64,000 bases of DNA, taken from positions 3,410,001 through 3,474,000 of the forward strand of contig JAYKKM010000080.1 in NCBI GenBank assembly GCA_035772405.1, read 5' to 3'. Shown here one piece after another: positions 1-12,654 of the stretch. The stretch is from Chrysogorgia sp. JL179-B06. Lineage: Eukaryota; Cnidaria; Anthozoa; Scleralcyonacea; Chrysogorgiidae. A program made the translations under genes and the position numbers. The notes beneath the pieces were generated by a model. The model had not been told where the DNA came from. It was given only the letters and a program-made list of their open reading frames with translations, and searched no databases. Positions within the stretch are counted from its first letter, which is position 1. Every line of letters starts with the position of its first letter.

Positions 1-719
1 CACACGTACACATGTATTTTAATATAGATTAATAACAATCCGGTGTGTACGCCACTACACGAACCGGCAAAGCACACTACAAATTTGGAGGGTCGCAGTC
101 CCCAGGGAATCTCTTGAGCCGTGCATACCTTACACCACCCCTCTAGTGAGCTGCCACGGGCCTGGCAGTCCTGCGAGACGCCAAGGCCTGGCCTTTCCAT
201 GTGGCCCTGGCCAATAATCTGTACTGCCAGGTTAGGTCCTTTGTGGTGTTTCTTGCGCGGCCGAGAAAACCCTCACCCCTGGGGACTACAAGTCACACTA
301 CCGAAGTAGTGGAGGATGATCTAACGAGACCGGAATAACGAATTCACTTACCGCCTTGTCTCCCAGACAAACCTGAAAGCCGCAACCATAAGCCGACGAC
401 AGGATCAGGGATCAGGTCGTCGCGAAAAGCTTAAGATAAAGAGAACAAACAACCAAACCAAACACATGGAATGCAACAACGGACACGCAAAGTACATAAA
501 GGACACGCACGACGGAAGCCATAAGGCAACTGTGCAGTACAAGGACAATTAAGTGACAACACATACATGCACTAGTTATAAAAACAAGTATCACCTGGCA
601 AGCCAGGGAAAGCAAGACACGTAACGTCTGTGCTTGTAGCCCTTCGGTAGTACTGCCGAAGGGCCCATCCGCGGAATATAACCGCCAGCGAGCGGGAGAA
701 CCTGGTCTCCGGGAGAACC
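1..719. other. Unassigned sequence left of the tandem array
   Basis: I recognise no coding homology here. The long minus-strand open frame running from about 1071 to 412 has no domain character and overlaps the GC-rich repeat array, so I do not call it a gene. A short inverted repeat (639-664, arms CCCTTCGG/CCGAAGGG) could form a small hairpin. The GGGAAnnn..CCC style of the neighbouring array begins to appear towards the right end. Confidence 0.5.
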
Positions 720-1975
720 TCTTCTCCCCCTGTAAAACGCCGGAACACATGCTGAGGGAACCTCGTCTCACAGCAATCGCCACTTGTTCAAAAACGTGCC
801 GGGAACCGCTTTCCCGGCTGTGGCCACCATGTACGTACCCCACCAGGGAACCTCCATCCCTGGCAGGGCCCCGAGCCCAGCTATCAATTGCGATAGGGAA
901 CCTCATCCCCAGCAGATGCAACAATCTGCCACCACCATGCGAGGGGGACCTAGCCGCCCTGCAGCACCATACGGCCGTTGGCTGCCCAGGGAAACTCATC
1001 CCATGCAGACGCAACGGACTGCTATCCAGCGCCCAGGGAACCACGTCCCTCGCTGATACGATAGCCAGCAATCAATCTACTGAGGAACACCCCGTGTCCC
1101 CCAACAGATGCAATAAGCAGCGTGCGAGGGGAACCTAGTCACCCTGCAGCTCCAACCAACTATTAGGCTGCCCAGGGAAAACATCCCATGCAGACACAAT
1201 AGACTGCTATCATCTGCTCAGGGCACCACGTCCCTTGCAGATGCAATAGCCAAGCATGCAATCTACCGAGGGAATTCCGATTCCCCCGGGAAATGCAATA
1301 ACATTCTGGCAGCGTGCTAGGGGAACCTCGTCACCTAGCAGCTCCAACACATGCGAGGGGAACTTCGTCACCCTGCCACACCATGCAGCTATTGGCTGCT
1401 AAGGGAAAATCATCCCATGCAGACACAATAGACTGCTAGCACCTGCCCAGGGAACCATGTCCCATTAGATGCAGTAGCCAGCGCTAAATCTACCGGGAGA
1501 ATACCCGTGTTCCCCGGCAAATGCATGAACCTGCGGGCAACATGCTAGGGGAAACTAGTCGCCCTGCAGGTGCATCGCGCTGTTGGCTGCCAAGGGAAAG
1601 TTCCCATGCAGACGCAATAGTCTGCTACCCAGTGCCCAGGAACCGCGTCCCTCGCTGATGCGATAGCCTTAAAACTAAGGGAAACCCCGTGTCCCAAAGC
1701 GGATAATAATCTTTCCGCAGTGTGAGAGGGGAGCCTTGTCGCCCTGCAGCTGCATCCTGCTGTTGGCAGCCCAGGGAAAGTTATCCCAAGCAGACGTAAT
1801 AGCCTAATATCCGACGAGGGAACCGCGTCCCTCGTCTTAGCAATAAGTTACAATCTACCGAGGGAGAGCCCCTCTTCCGGGAAATTCACTAACGTGCAAC
1901 CAGTTTACGGCTGGACACAACCTACCGAGGGAACCTCGTCCCTGGAAAACATAAAACTGGCAACCGGATACATGC
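720..1975. repeat. Degenerate tandem array, ~190-bp higher-order unit made of ~38-bp hairpin modules
   Basis: A block starting GCGAGGGG-AACC and followed by CCCTGCAGC, a GTTGGCTGCCCAGGGAA motif, then CATGCAGACGCAATAG recurs near 938, 1125, 1316, 1543 and 1725, giving a unit of roughly 190-200 bp. Within each unit, short modules repeat the dyad GGGAACC(T/G)CGTCCC, for example around 1036-1051 and 1815-1830. Each module can fold as a tiny hairpin. Copies are diverged, with substitutions and small indels. I see no coding function; a satellite or a repeat-rich untranslated region of a mobile element are the options. Confidence 0.7.
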
Positions 1976-3480
1976 AATGAAAAGGAGTCACCCTGCGATA
2001 AGCTGCCGTCACGTAAATAAGTGAATGGCGGTAGGAACTGTAACACCACGCTGATGTATCCTAGACCATGATACAGTAGCCCGACGGCTGTGACCCCACT
2101 AACTCCAAACGTAACCAGGGCGGGGGGAGGGAGAACCTGAGCACACAAGTCGACGAGCAACACTGGGCGAAAACCCTCGAGGTTAGCTAGCTAGGAGCGG
2201 CACCCTATTACGTCAAACAGGTAAGCTGGCTAATGATTGGCCGTTGGGAAACCAACCCCAGAGACCCAAACCCCAACCGCGTTACACCTTCTGTTTTAAT
2301 ATTATTTATTGCATAAATCCAATTATTTAAAAATTTAAGAGTTCTTTGCAGTAAATAATTAGGACCTACATTTTCATCAAAAGTAAAGATTACCTTGACA
2401 TTGTATTATGAAAATGTTATGCACAAAGCTGTATACGAATTTATACTCCGTTTGTTTTCACACATCCACAACTAGCAACGCGAGACTGAATGTCGACACT
2501 TCAATAAGCAGTGTCTAATTAAAACATTTTATTATTTCATAGTTTTGACTTGTCATTCGTTCACTAAAAAATCAAGCTGCGACAAGAGCAACAAAAAGCT
2601 AATGATTGCCTTAATATCGTTTTTCGTTTTCTCAAAGTATTGTTTAAAATGGCTCGTACGTACTGTCTGGAAATAATTAATATAGGCCACTAACAAAATT
2701 GCAGTAAAAATTGTTGTACCTCTGTCAACATGGATAACGGGTTCAAGAAATTCATTTTGTAATGACTTCATGACATGTCTTCAGGTTTATTTAATTGTTA
2801 TTTAACAAGACTAAATAATAAGTATTCCTATACTGTTCATTCAAAGTTTAAAAAATACTATATTTTTGAAATTTGATATACAATTTATGTCAAAGTTTAC
2901 GATATAGTAATTTTTTGTAATTTTTCTTTGATCTCCTGATGCATATAATCTAGCGACTATTTATAGTATAACAGGTGTATTTCAGCATGTGTAAGAATAT
3001 AATATATACTGTTTCCTCCCTATAAACATTTGAATTACAATTGAGGTATGACTTAGCTAATTGGGAATGGGATAAAAGTTATCTGCTGTAAGCAATAAAA
3101 GGAAGACATTATTTAGAATTTAAACCATATTTTAAGATGCACAACATCGGCAAATAATATTATATAGGCTATAGCTGTTAGGTATTGACTCTACACGTGT
3201 TCCTTATTCAGACGACTTTTATTAAAATTATACATATATTGTGCATACGTAATTTGACAATAACATGCAGAAGCATTGAAGCATAACTAACAATATTACC
3301 ATATTATAATCATAACATTCGCCTTCCCTTAAAACAAAAAAAACCTATATATATATTTTTTTATATTTTCTCAGTGTATTAAAATGCAATCGTATACTAT
3401 AATTATATAACTGGCTAGAAATCGGACAATTGTAATCTAATATTGTTCACAGTATCGATTTGGTTTAGATCTTATTCTAG
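1976..3480. other. AT-rich intergenic stretch, no gene seen
   Basis: After the GC-rich array ends near 2290 the base composition becomes strongly AT-rich. The open frames here are short and composed of low-complexity residues. I recognise no family, RNA gene or terminal repeats. Confidence 0.5.
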
Positions 3481-4800
3481 ATGGATATCGTCGCTCTGGT
3501 ATAACAGATACAACAGTTTAAGAATCAGTCTGATTATCTGCCAAACTATTGGCTCTGGTAGGCGTTGATGTACTTTTGGATAAAGTACTTCCTCCTGGTT
3601 CTTCAGATGCATTCAGTACTTCATTTGAAGGACTTCTCTGGATAACAGTAGGCAATGTCGGATTTGGTGGATCATTTGAAGAACTGCCCTGCATAACAGA
3701 AAGCAATGTCGGATTTGGTGGATCATTGTCTTCTCTTCGGTACCCAATAGCTCGGCTTGCAGGGTCTGCTCGAGGATGGACTTCAAAGGTGGATGATTTA
3801 TCTTCTAGATTCGCTTCGTCGGTCTTACTTTAGTCCAATCGATACAGCTGGTCAATGTGTCTTTTCTAAATGTGCTCACAAACTTGAACTCCATATCTTA
3901 ATGGTCCACGTTTCTCTACCACGACGCCTCTAACCCAGGTTTCTTTTCGAGCTCGATAATCTCGGACTAACACAGGTTCTCCCACAGCAATCACACGTAG
4001 CTTTCTGGAGGACGAAACCACCACCTTATTCTTTTGAATGACGTTACGCAGATCTGGTCTCAAAAACGTTAACCTTGTTCGCAATTGTCGACCCATAAAA
4101 ACAATTTGTAGTGCGATGTTGACCGATAAGACAACAGGAAAGCGGCAATCTTTTGGTTAAGGTTACCAGGTTCTTCTTTCTTTAACTTCATAGCTTCTTT
4201 AAATGTCCTGACCATTCGCTCAGCCAAACATTAGAGCTTGGATGCATTCATCTTCAAGAATTCTTTAAACTCCTTCGACGTAAACTGCGGTCCGTTGTTG
4301 GACACTAATTGCTCAGGTACCCATACGCAGAAAACAGGAATCATAATGCGTTAATAGTTGGGGTGACAGCCGTAGACGACATTCTTAGGACTTCAGGCCA
4401 CTTGGATCTGGCATCCACGACTATCATAAACATCTCATTCATAAAAGGACCAAGGAAATCCACACGAATTATCTGCCAAGGCTTACAAGGCCACTGCCAT
4501 GGATTCAACGGTGCAGACGGAGGTAAAGCTCTACCAACTTGACAATCGTGGCAATCTTTAACACACTGCTCAATGTGGACATCCAAATTCGGCCACCATA
4601 TGCATTCTCCCTAGCAACTTCATCTTAACAATTCCTGGATGGTTCTCGTGCAATGTTTCCAACACTTGCAACTGATATTTCTCAGGAATAATTACTCGGA
4701 CCCCACGCAGGATAGGTATCATAAAATCCTCAAAGTTCTTATTAGCCTTTTGATAAGCTGCGGTATTAATAATAAACGGAAAACAGGGTTCTATCTAGGA
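3480..4800 (-). pseudogene. Decayed Ty3/gypsy pol: integrase fragment
   Basis: Read on the minus strand, 4780-4600 gives an integrase zinc-binding start (HENHPGIVKMK). After a frameshift near 4607 come WWPNLDVH and CVKDCHDC, completing the HHCC motif. The catalytic core starts at RVDFLGPF (about 4480). Its second acidic block, near 4290, reads SNNGPQFTS, so the conserved Asp of SDNGPQ has become Asn. The frame 4096-3866 resembles the integrase C-terminal chromatin-facing part (VLVRDYR, WVRGVV). A 54-bp unit in the C-terminal tail is present twice (about 3618-3725). RT and RNase H are absent, so this is a 5'-truncated, inactive copy. The family assignment rests on motif order typical of Ty3/gypsy. 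Confidence 0.8.
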
Positions 4801-5192
4801 TTTTTCGTTTGGAGGAGAATCAAGGACATAGGCAGCAATCGGAAAGTCATATAAAACACTAAAAAACAACACTTTCCAGGATTTTATTGTTTATTAAAAT
4901 TTATAATATATTTCATATTGAATCAGTCGAGTTGAATTAAGTTACATGCACACGATACACCACCACGGCACTACTTCATGTTCCTTGTCATATAGTGTCT
5001 TGGACTAACTGGGAAGTTAGGGAGGTAAGCTGGGTTGTTTTGGGGAAGCTTCCACCCCTCAAACCCCCTAGATAAATCCCTTGGAAGAAGAAGGCTGACC
5101 ATGCATTGTTCATAGGATTATTTAAAATAATGACAGGTAAAATCATGAAGGTTTTTAGGTTTCATATACCAAAAAATATCTTGGTTAATTAT
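4801..5192. other. Unassigned AT-rich spacer
   Basis: Lies between the decayed integrase and the pogo-like element. I see no recognisable features beyond short AT-rich frames. Confidence 0.4.
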
Positions 5193-5194
5193 TA

Positions 5195-6057
5195 GAATCC
5201 CGCTTATAAGCCCTGGGCTTATACAACTTCGTAAGGGGTTTTGAGTGGGCTTATAACCGGGAGGGCTAATAAGCGGGATAGAAAAAAAACGTTTCAAAAC
5301 GCAACAGACAAACTATGTTGGCACTTTATTGCTCGACGTTTTGCTTAATATCGCAAGTGCAAAAACAATAACAAATAAAGAAGATTTCTAATTTTGGCCA
5401 GAGAACCATTCCAAAAACAATCCATTCCATATGAAACGTTATTAAAAAACTCGGCGCAACTTAAAAGTTCAAGTTATACTGCTTCAAATTGCTATAAAAG
5501 TAACAAATAGTAACCAGAAGTTATAATAATATGGAAAATGTCGCGTATGTCTATAACAAAATCTGCTACACAAGTTATGTATCTGCCTCGAAATGATCTT
5601 CATCGTCGTCGTTATCGTCATCACTGTCAAGATGAAACTCTAAATCGATTCGTCGACATTGAATTACCATGTGTTTATACTTTATATTTGGGGACAAGAG
5701 GCACAAAGTCGATGTGAAAAGAATACGACAAGCACAAAATGCATCGTATAAAGAGACATCATAACGCCAACTGAAGTACTGAACTCTGAAATTTTAGTAA
5801 TGTCACCTACAGCAAAGTTATCCATTTAACTTGCCATAATGAGAATGCTGAATTGTTTTGAGAATGGTGAAAGTTTTGTTTCAACGCTAGTTGCGCTGTT
5901 TCTCTGTTTTTTTCGTTGTTATTTTTACTATAAAAGGTGCTAATGAAAGGTGGGCTTATATCCGGGGGGGCTTATAATCAGAAGGTATTTTCTGTTACCA
6001 AACAGATGGGCTTATAACGGGGGGGGCTTATAATCGAGGGGCTTATAAGCGGGATTC
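5195..6057 (-). mobile_element. pogo/Tigger-like non-autonomous DNA transposon with TA target site
   Basis: The two ends are inverted copies of GAATCCCGCTTATAAGCCC (5195-5213 and 6039-6057) and are flanked by TA (5193-5194, 6058-6059). Subterminal copies of GGCTTATAA occur at both ends. On the minus strand a short frame ends at 5575 with an acidic tail (DSDDDNDDDEDHFE), as is common at the C-terminus of pogo/Tigger/Jerky-type transposases. This suggests that a piece of the transposase 3' end was kept while the rest was deleted. Superfamily assignment is inferred from TIR style, TA target and acidic tail. Confidence 0.65.
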
Positions 6058-6059
6058 TA

Positions 6060-7500
6060 CGGTATTCCGAGTTAAAAACAATTTAAAGGACATTGGCAAC
6101 AAAATATATCTACGTTTTAAATCGAAGTATCAAATTAGCTTGTCGAAATAAAAAGTAGTTTGGCGCTATATGTAAATATTCACAAGACATAAAAGTTAAA
6201 TATACCATGTATAAACGCCGTCATTTTGAATACAACCGGTTTCGTTTACATGTGTCCTTGGGTGACCCTGTTGGTAGGGTCACCCACCTCTAATTCTAGC
6301 TTAAACTTTAGATAGTTATGTACAATAAAGCTATTCCTAATGTGTCCGTTTTGGGACTAATATTCCTAAAAGCCGTCATATGCCTATTTTGGGAGTCGGA
6401 TTGCGGATATATCTCCATTTTCGTGGCGGTTTACGGTGAAGAAATTATCGCGCGGTGGCGGAAAATCATTACTTTTTCGCTCGGTTTCCGGTTGTTACAT
6501 ATTTTCAGTCGCGGATTACGGTTACGAATACAATCCAAGCCTTTGTCGAACTTTGGGACGGCCTTCCAGCGGCTCCAGAAGAGGCCAGAAGAAGGAAGCT
6601 ACAAGCGTTACAATACGGAACTTTCTCCCGTCCCTCCCCTGGACAGAGGCGTAAATGCCGTAAATGGGCGTACATTTACTACTAGGCTAGGGGAGAAACT
6701 ACTAAAGGTAATCTACCTATGGGCTTCATCTACACGAGATTTTACATACGGGTGTGCCACGTGAGTGTTAGATTGGTTCCCATACTTCTGTCAATACTAG
6801 GCGCAAAAATGGCGTCACCTGGTAAGAGACAGCAGGCAACTCTTAGATTCATTTGAACTATGCTCGCTGTAGAATTAGATGAAAAAGTTTGCTCAAATTG
6901 CTGAAAATTGCCTTTCCGAGCTTCTAGATTTTAAATTTTTCCGGTGGGGGACCGCCGTACCCCCTTAAAATGCGGTCACTATTACCTGCTTGTCGGCTGC
7001 CTCTGGTTATTAATAATACATGCAATAGCCTTGGAAATACGGTGGACGTAATCGGAAAAAAATAGCTGTGTCGTAAGGCCTTGTAAAGAGGGCCTAAAGA
7101 CTCAAGAGAAATAATTATTGTGGTCGCCTGGTCACGTTATGAACGTTTGAACTGCTTACGAACGTTCGTTACGGTATTGTACGAAAACATGGCGGTTACG
7201 GTTTTGTACGAAAACATGGCGGTTACGGTTTTACGAAGAAACGGGAAGCGGTTAACGGTGAAGGAGAAAAATGCGGCGGTTTGCGGAAAGACCGACCCCC
7301 TATAATAGCCCCCCATTATAATTACCCCACAATAATTTAACAACCAGTTGCGATATTTGAAATAAGCTCATAGCGAGGTCTTCAATCATTGCACTTATAC
7401 ACTTCCGGTTATTCTGGTTAAGGGTGTTCGGATGTATTTATAGATACAGACCTTATAATTAACAACAATCTGGACGACCAACGATCGCACTTAGTCTAAT
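6060..7500. other. No gene recognised; short local duplications
   Basis: Several overlapping short frames exist around 6318-6764 but none resembles a known protein. Motifs of GGCGGTTACGG type recur, and a ~27-bp unit (TACGAAAACATGGCGGTTAC) is duplicated in tandem at about 7174-7229. Confidence 0.45.
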
Positions 7501-7507
7501 GATACTT

Positions 7508-7720
7508 ATGGTGAAGGAAAATTTTGAGTGTTGGAATATATATACATTTTAAGACCAATAAATCCTTAGAACATGTAGCTTAATCGAGTGAAATAACAAA
7601 TATTACTTGTAATATACCCAGAATCTTATCCCGGCATTACCACCACTACATGAGTACCTGTATATACAGAACTCGTGACTATAGGGCCTATAGGCTCTTG
7701 GCAATGGCCTCAGTAGTCAG
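7508..7720. repeat. Fragment of the tRNA-like (SINE-type) repeat family, rearranged
   Basis: 7508-7558 is a reverse-complement copy of the family tail (GGTGAAGGAAAATTTTGAG..). From 7560 the sequence switches to the forward sense: TAAATCCTTAGAACATGTAG, then CGAGTGAAAT, then the upstream block ATACCCAGAATCTTATCCCGG and a corrupted tRNA-like start (CTCAGTAGTCAGAAG). It preserves the tail-to-head junction seen at 63560, which suggests tandem units in the ancestral arrangement. Confidence 0.7.
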
Positions 7721-7819
7721 AAGACTGCAAATGAAATAAAATGCCAAAATATTACTTGTAATTTTCCAATTATTTCCTTTTTTCTGCATTGAAACAGTGT
7801 AGTGTATATTACAAGTTAA

Positions 7820-8296
7820 AGTGCCCCTAACCTCAAAATGTTTTATTGTTTTATTTGGAAGAACTTTTAAAATGATAAAGTAACTTATTTTGAAGATTTT
7901 CACTTCTTCGCTTTCTTTTTGAGATATATCAGTTTGTGTGACATGCAAATATCTGGAATTTCGTCACACATGCATTTAATGGGTTATCAGAGAATATTAT
8001 ATATCTTTGCGTTCATGAAATAAAAACACTAAAGTGTGAATAACACGTGTGCGTGTTTCTCCCACAACACCAAACTTCTTGATTTTAAAGTATTTCGTTC
8101 GAGAATGAAAGATATATACACATTTCTCCAATAAGTCATTATGCATGTATGACGAAATTCCAGACATTTGCATATCAAACAAACTGATATATCTCAAAAA
8201 GAAAGCAAAGAAATGAAAATCTTCAAAAGAAGTTGCTTTATCATTTTAAAAGTTCTTCCAAACAAGACAATAAAACATTTTGAGGTTATGGGCACT
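7820..8296. mobile_element. TTAA-flanked foldback MITE with ~150-bp terminal inverted repeats
   Basis: The ends read TTAA-AGTGCCCCTAACCTC (7816 on) and GAGGTTATGGGCACT-TTAA (to 8300). The arms (7820-7965 and 8140-8296) are near inverse copies, including CTTTCTTTTTGAGATATAT and its complement. The TTAA target and 5'-AGTG end fit the Kolobok/piggyBac type. There is no transposase, so it is non-autonomous. A truncated relative lies at 17915-18153. Confidence 0.8.
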
Positions 8297-8468
8297 TTAA
8301 ACAATTTCACAAACTTCTGCAGCATTTTTTGTGTTATAGAGTTTTGAAAAGTGTCTGAGTATAACAGTACATGTCACAGGCGTCGGAACGACAATAAAAG
8401 TGAGGGGGCCCGGCGAGGTCCCAATCTCTGTATATGGATGTCCCATAACCTGTTGTCCTCAGTATACA

Positions 8469-9046
8469 CCAGGGCCGTCAGAAGCAAATTCATATTGGGG
8501 GCTGAAAAGGGTGGAGCCATTAATATCATGGTAATTAGTGACCGCATTTCTAGGGGGTAAGCGGGAATGCTCCCCCGGACATTTTTGAAATATAGAACCT
8601 CGGAAACACCATTTCCTGCAATTTGAGCGAATGTTTCAGCTCATTTTGCGGCAGGCGTAGTTCAAATTTTACACAAAAATGAAGAATCACATCAACATAC
8701 TTTAATAACCTTGAGGATTTAAAGCTAATTTTTTATCAATTTCCCTTAATTACACGGAGCCTAATTATCGGGATCGAGAGCTCACGCAATCGCAATATTA
8801 TCTTGATAATTTTCGTCGTTTAATTGGTTTAAACACTAGATAGATTTCTTTCATAAATATATAAATAAATAAATAAAAAAGTAAATCAATCGAGTATTTT
8901 TAGTTCTCGATTCTACATCATGTTCAAATCCAGGGCAATATCTAACAGATTTTTGCATCTTCAAAATAATCTTGCAAAAATGTTTAGCAAATTATTAAGG
9001 GGGGGGCTGCTGCAGCCTGCCCAGCCCCCGCTTGCAACGGGCCTGT
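8469..9046. mobile_element. Possible MITE with short imperfect CAGGGCCGT ends
   Basis: The left end reads CAGGGCCGTCAGAAGC followed by GGGGGCT; the right end reads AGCCCCCGCTTGCAACGGGCCTG, roughly its complement. The arms are short and imperfect and no clean target duplication is visible. Confidence 0.35.
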
Positions 9047-9510
9047 ACATCTGCTAAAAACAACAACCTGAAGTTTCATGTTCGAAGTCGAATTTGTGAT
9101 CGTTGTTATTCTATACAATGTTTTACTCACTGCGATTGATCGAGCGGATTTATGGTGCAGATGCATGACAAAAATAGGGCTAGCTATACTGATCTATGGG
9201 AGCAGTCAATGGAGCGTTCTATGTGCTCACTGCCCTCCCTCCTTAGGAATAAAATTTTGTATGAATGTATAATAAAAGAAAACGGGTTATAAATCATAGG
9301 GGATAGTAAAACCTACCAAAAACGAAGACCGTTATTCATGAGCAAATTAGAAGAACTCATGACTGTTTAATAGTTTTAAATCAACCGACTTAAGACTTTC
9401 AGTTTTTCGGGTTAATAGTTAATATGTATAGTTATCATAGCTTTATTAGTTATATATGGAGTAGTTTTGATTTTATAATGAAATGTATTTACTATTTAGT
9501 TTTATAAGTT

Positions 9511-9630
9511 CTTACGCTTATTCTCGGGAGGCGCTTATTCTCGGGAGGCGCTTATTCTCGGGAGGCGCTTATTCTCGGGAGGTGCTTATTCGAGGGAGGC
9601 GCTTAATAATAATAATAATAATAATAATAA
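9511..9630. repeat. 17-bp tandem repeat plus (AAT)n
   Basis: Five copies of CGCTTATTCTCGGGAGG (the last two slightly diverged) occupy 9515-9604 and are followed directly by an AAT trinucleotide run. Confidence 0.9.
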
Positions 9631-9639
9631 CTAGAAATA

Positions 9640-10425
9640 CGTGTACGCAACAACCCCTCGCCCGCTTACTGTTTGAGGCTTTAATATTGCCAAACTGAAC
9701 AGATTTTCAAACTGCTTATTTTTTGGGTGCAATTTGTGGGTAGTGTACTGAATAGAACCCAAGTGGGAAAGTCTGCCAACACAATTGTCTCGCAGGCAGG
9801 GTTCGAAATTAGCGGTTGCCCGATAGCCCGGGGCAACCAAATTTTCACTGGGCAACTAAATTTTTGCACTTGGTAGCCCTTCGTGCAACCCAATTTCATA
9901 GATGATCGAAGAACTTTCAGTAGAACGAACGAACCAGCTACTTTTCGTGTTCGTTTCCCACGATTGGAAAGCACGAGGCACGCGTACGTCCGCCATGATA
10001 GCTATTTGTTTATTTAAATGAGTTTACTATAATTCGAATTTACCAGAAAATGTAACAGTGATCCAAAAAACACTAATGACCTGACTAATAGTGATACAAA
10101 CTCGGAAAAAATGACAAAAACTACCGGAAGCGAGCAAGGTAGTTATGAGAAAGATCGAGTGTGAGTATTTTCGCCGGCGTGGAAAAACAATCGCGAATGG
10201 CTAAAATATATATTGAGGAAGAGAAGATCATAATTAATTAATTTTAATAATTAATTTAAATAATAATTTTACTAATTATATATTACATAATTAAAGTTAA
10301 TTATGTCAGTTATGCTTTTAATAATAAATTTCAACATGCATGTTTACAGTACCGTAACAGTGGCATACTCATAATTTTACTCAAAGTACAATTGTATTCA
10401 CGAGACTGCATAACCTTGTACCCTA
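9640..10425. other. No gene recognised
   Basis: Contains a GC-richer patch (9780-9900, CGGGGCAACC..) inside AT-rich DNA. The overlapping minus-strand frames there have no domain character. Confidence 0.45.
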
Positions 10426-10429
10426 CATA

Positions 10430-10634
10430 CATGTACCCTACTGTAATAATGTAATCTGCATGTTCCTTATTGCCTAATTGTCAGTATAAGCAGATACATG
10501 TACCCTACTGTAATAATGTAATCTGCATGTTCCTTATTGTCTAATTGTCAGTATAAGCAGATACATCATACATGTACCCTACTGTAATAATGTAATCTGC
10601 ATGTTCCTTATTGTCTAATTGTTAGTAGCAGATA
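10430..10634. repeat. ~68-bp tandem repeat, three copies
   Basis: ACATGTACCCTACTGTAATA begins copies at about 10430, 10496 and 10572. The copies are nearly identical (C/T change in TTATTG(C/T)CTAATTG), with a CATCAT insertion before the third. High similarity implies a recent expansion. Confidence 0.9.
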
Positions 10635-10639
10635 CCAAA

Positions 10640-11600
10640 AGATTGCATACCTAAATTTATCCTAGACCAAATTGATAAGTCTGATAAACCTTTTATTCTT
10701 TTAGAAGACTTCTGTTTCTTAACTTTTATTAATATTATATAATTATGCACATTCATGTACCAGTATTTCAATGGTATTCAAGTACCGGTAACACAATTTC
10801 AAAAATTGAAATGACAAAAGCCCATAATATACAACAAAGAACGATATTGCTTAATCTAATTATTTCACCAATATATATATATTAATTCAGGATGAAATTC
10901 CTTTCAGCTGCTTCTTGTCAGTGGTGTGATACCACTTGTTTAATCCTAACATGTTCCCCTGACACAGTGAGTGTTAACCTACCCATTTATACATTATACA
11001 GTATTTATCCTTCAAAAGCTGTGTAAAAATATACATTGAAAGCCTAGGACTGGCACTGTCCAGGCCTACTATCCAGGACAAAGGTGAATTTAAACAGACA
11101 CACTAAGCCATTGACCAGAAGGGCATATGCCATAATATCAGATGAGCATAAATGCTGATTGTTATAGGCAGTATGGTGTATGTTTACACTATTAAAGTGA
11201 GTAAAATGTAAGCCAGGCCCAAGGTGGCATCCAGCCAGATTGGTCCTGGTTAGTCCTATAGACTTGCAGTATAAATACAGCTATAATCTGTACTTTTTTA
11301 CATCCTTACCACCAGTACTGGTACTCACTATATAGGCTAATTATCAAGTATTGCAATTATTCCATTGTGGATGAGGTTGCAAAGTGACCGAGTGAAACAA
11401 TGGTGATGGATAATTTAAATAAAAGTATAAAATCTGCCATTCAAAATTTGTATTAACATTTGTTATTCTGCAATATTATAATAAAGCACATAATTTATTG
11501 GTATATCTTACGGTATGTAAGGACTATTCAATTTCGAGCGAAAGCCCTTCAAAGAGTGATTTTGTGATGTCTGATTGGCACTTTCTCGATATATCAACAA
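10640..11600. other. No gene recognised
   Basis: AT-rich stretch without recognisable coding, RNA or transposon signals. Confidence 0.45.
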
Positions 11601-11620
11601 ACCGAAATTCAAATAATCGC

Positions 11621-11692
11621 TAACCCTAATCATAACCCTAATCCTAATCCTAATCCTAACCCTAACCCTAATCCTAACCCAAATCCTAACCG
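11621..11692. repeat. Degenerate telomere-like (CCTAAC/CCTAAT)n tract
   Basis: About twelve hexamers of CCTAAC, CCTAAT and close variants run head to tail, the complement of TTAGGG-like units. It lies between inverted AAATTTCGGTT-like arms (11600 and 11720), so it may be internal to a small foldback element. Confidence 0.75.
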
Positions 11693-11774
11693 TAAAACTG
11701 ACTTGGGTTGATGTTATAATAATTTTAAATTTCGGTTGCCATGACGACATGCCAAAAGTGAAATGTTCCGACCA

Positions 11775-12085
11775 CAATATCTTTTGAAGTACTAACTCTA
11801 AGAACTCATTCTACATATCTAATGAAAGCTTGATTAACAGCCTCTGACATACCTACAAAAATATTTTTGTAACTGATACCTAACAGCTTGAAAAAAGCGA
11901 CGACGCTTGGATTGAATTTGACAAACTCCGAGTAAATATTTTAGATATTCAGACGACGATATCTTTTGAACTACTAACGCAAGAAAATCATGCTATACAT
12001 CAAATAAAAGCCTGAATAACATACTCGGACATGTTTGCAAAACTATCTTTGTAACTAATTAACAGATTTAAAAAACCGAAAACGG
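11775..12085. repeat. Diverged direct duplication, ~130 bp
   Basis: The block beginning ATATCTTTTGAAGTACTAAC (about 11778) is repeated as ATATCTTTTGAACTACTAAC (about 11957). Both copies keep collinear TAAAAGCCTGA/GAAAGCTTGA, GACATG/GACATACC and TTTGTAACTRAT motifs, with many substitutions. Confidence 0.7.
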
Positions 12086-12654
12086 GTTTACCTTTAGTTT
12101 TGACGCCACGTATAAAACTTTGTTTACGAACTTGACATCTTCCGACGACGCTATATTGCATTTTCACAGCCTTTTCACGATATTTTTGAACTCAAATCTT
12201 CATTCAGCGTATAACCCGACAAAACACCTACTTTTCTTTTACGGTCAATTTAAATATTTATAATTCAAATGCAGATATTTACCATATTATCTAGTTACCA
12301 GGGCCAAATTTTCCGATGCCGCGCATGGGCCGTTGATCTTCAATATATATAATTATATAAACTGATTCTAGATCTAGGAACGGCTCGGATCTCGCGTTAT
12401 AAGGGACTAAACGCCGGTCGATATTAGCACCCTCGCCCTCAGGCCTTCGGCCTTCGGCCGGCGCGGGGATAAGATCCACAAAGTGGCTCTTCCCCTATTG
12501 AAGATTGTCTACATATATAATAAAAATAATGAACAATTAAACTAAACATAAATACTGAATGCAGATATGACATGTAAAATTATAAAATGGTATATGATTA
12601 TGTAAGATTATAGCAATGCAAATCATGTTACACGCATTTTAAGTACAGTTTTAA
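12086..12654. other. No gene recognised
   Basis: Contains a GC-rich patch with a repeated GGCCTTC/GGCCG hairpin near 12440-12465. The rest is AT-rich. Confidence 0.4.

Noticed and set aside
412..1071. 219-codon minus-strand open frame
   Set aside because: Overlaps the GC-rich hairpin array, no domain pattern, and competing plus-strand frames of similar quality.
6318..6764. 148-codon plus-strand open frame
   Set aside because: No recognisable motif, overlapping alternatives in other frames, no splice or promoter context.
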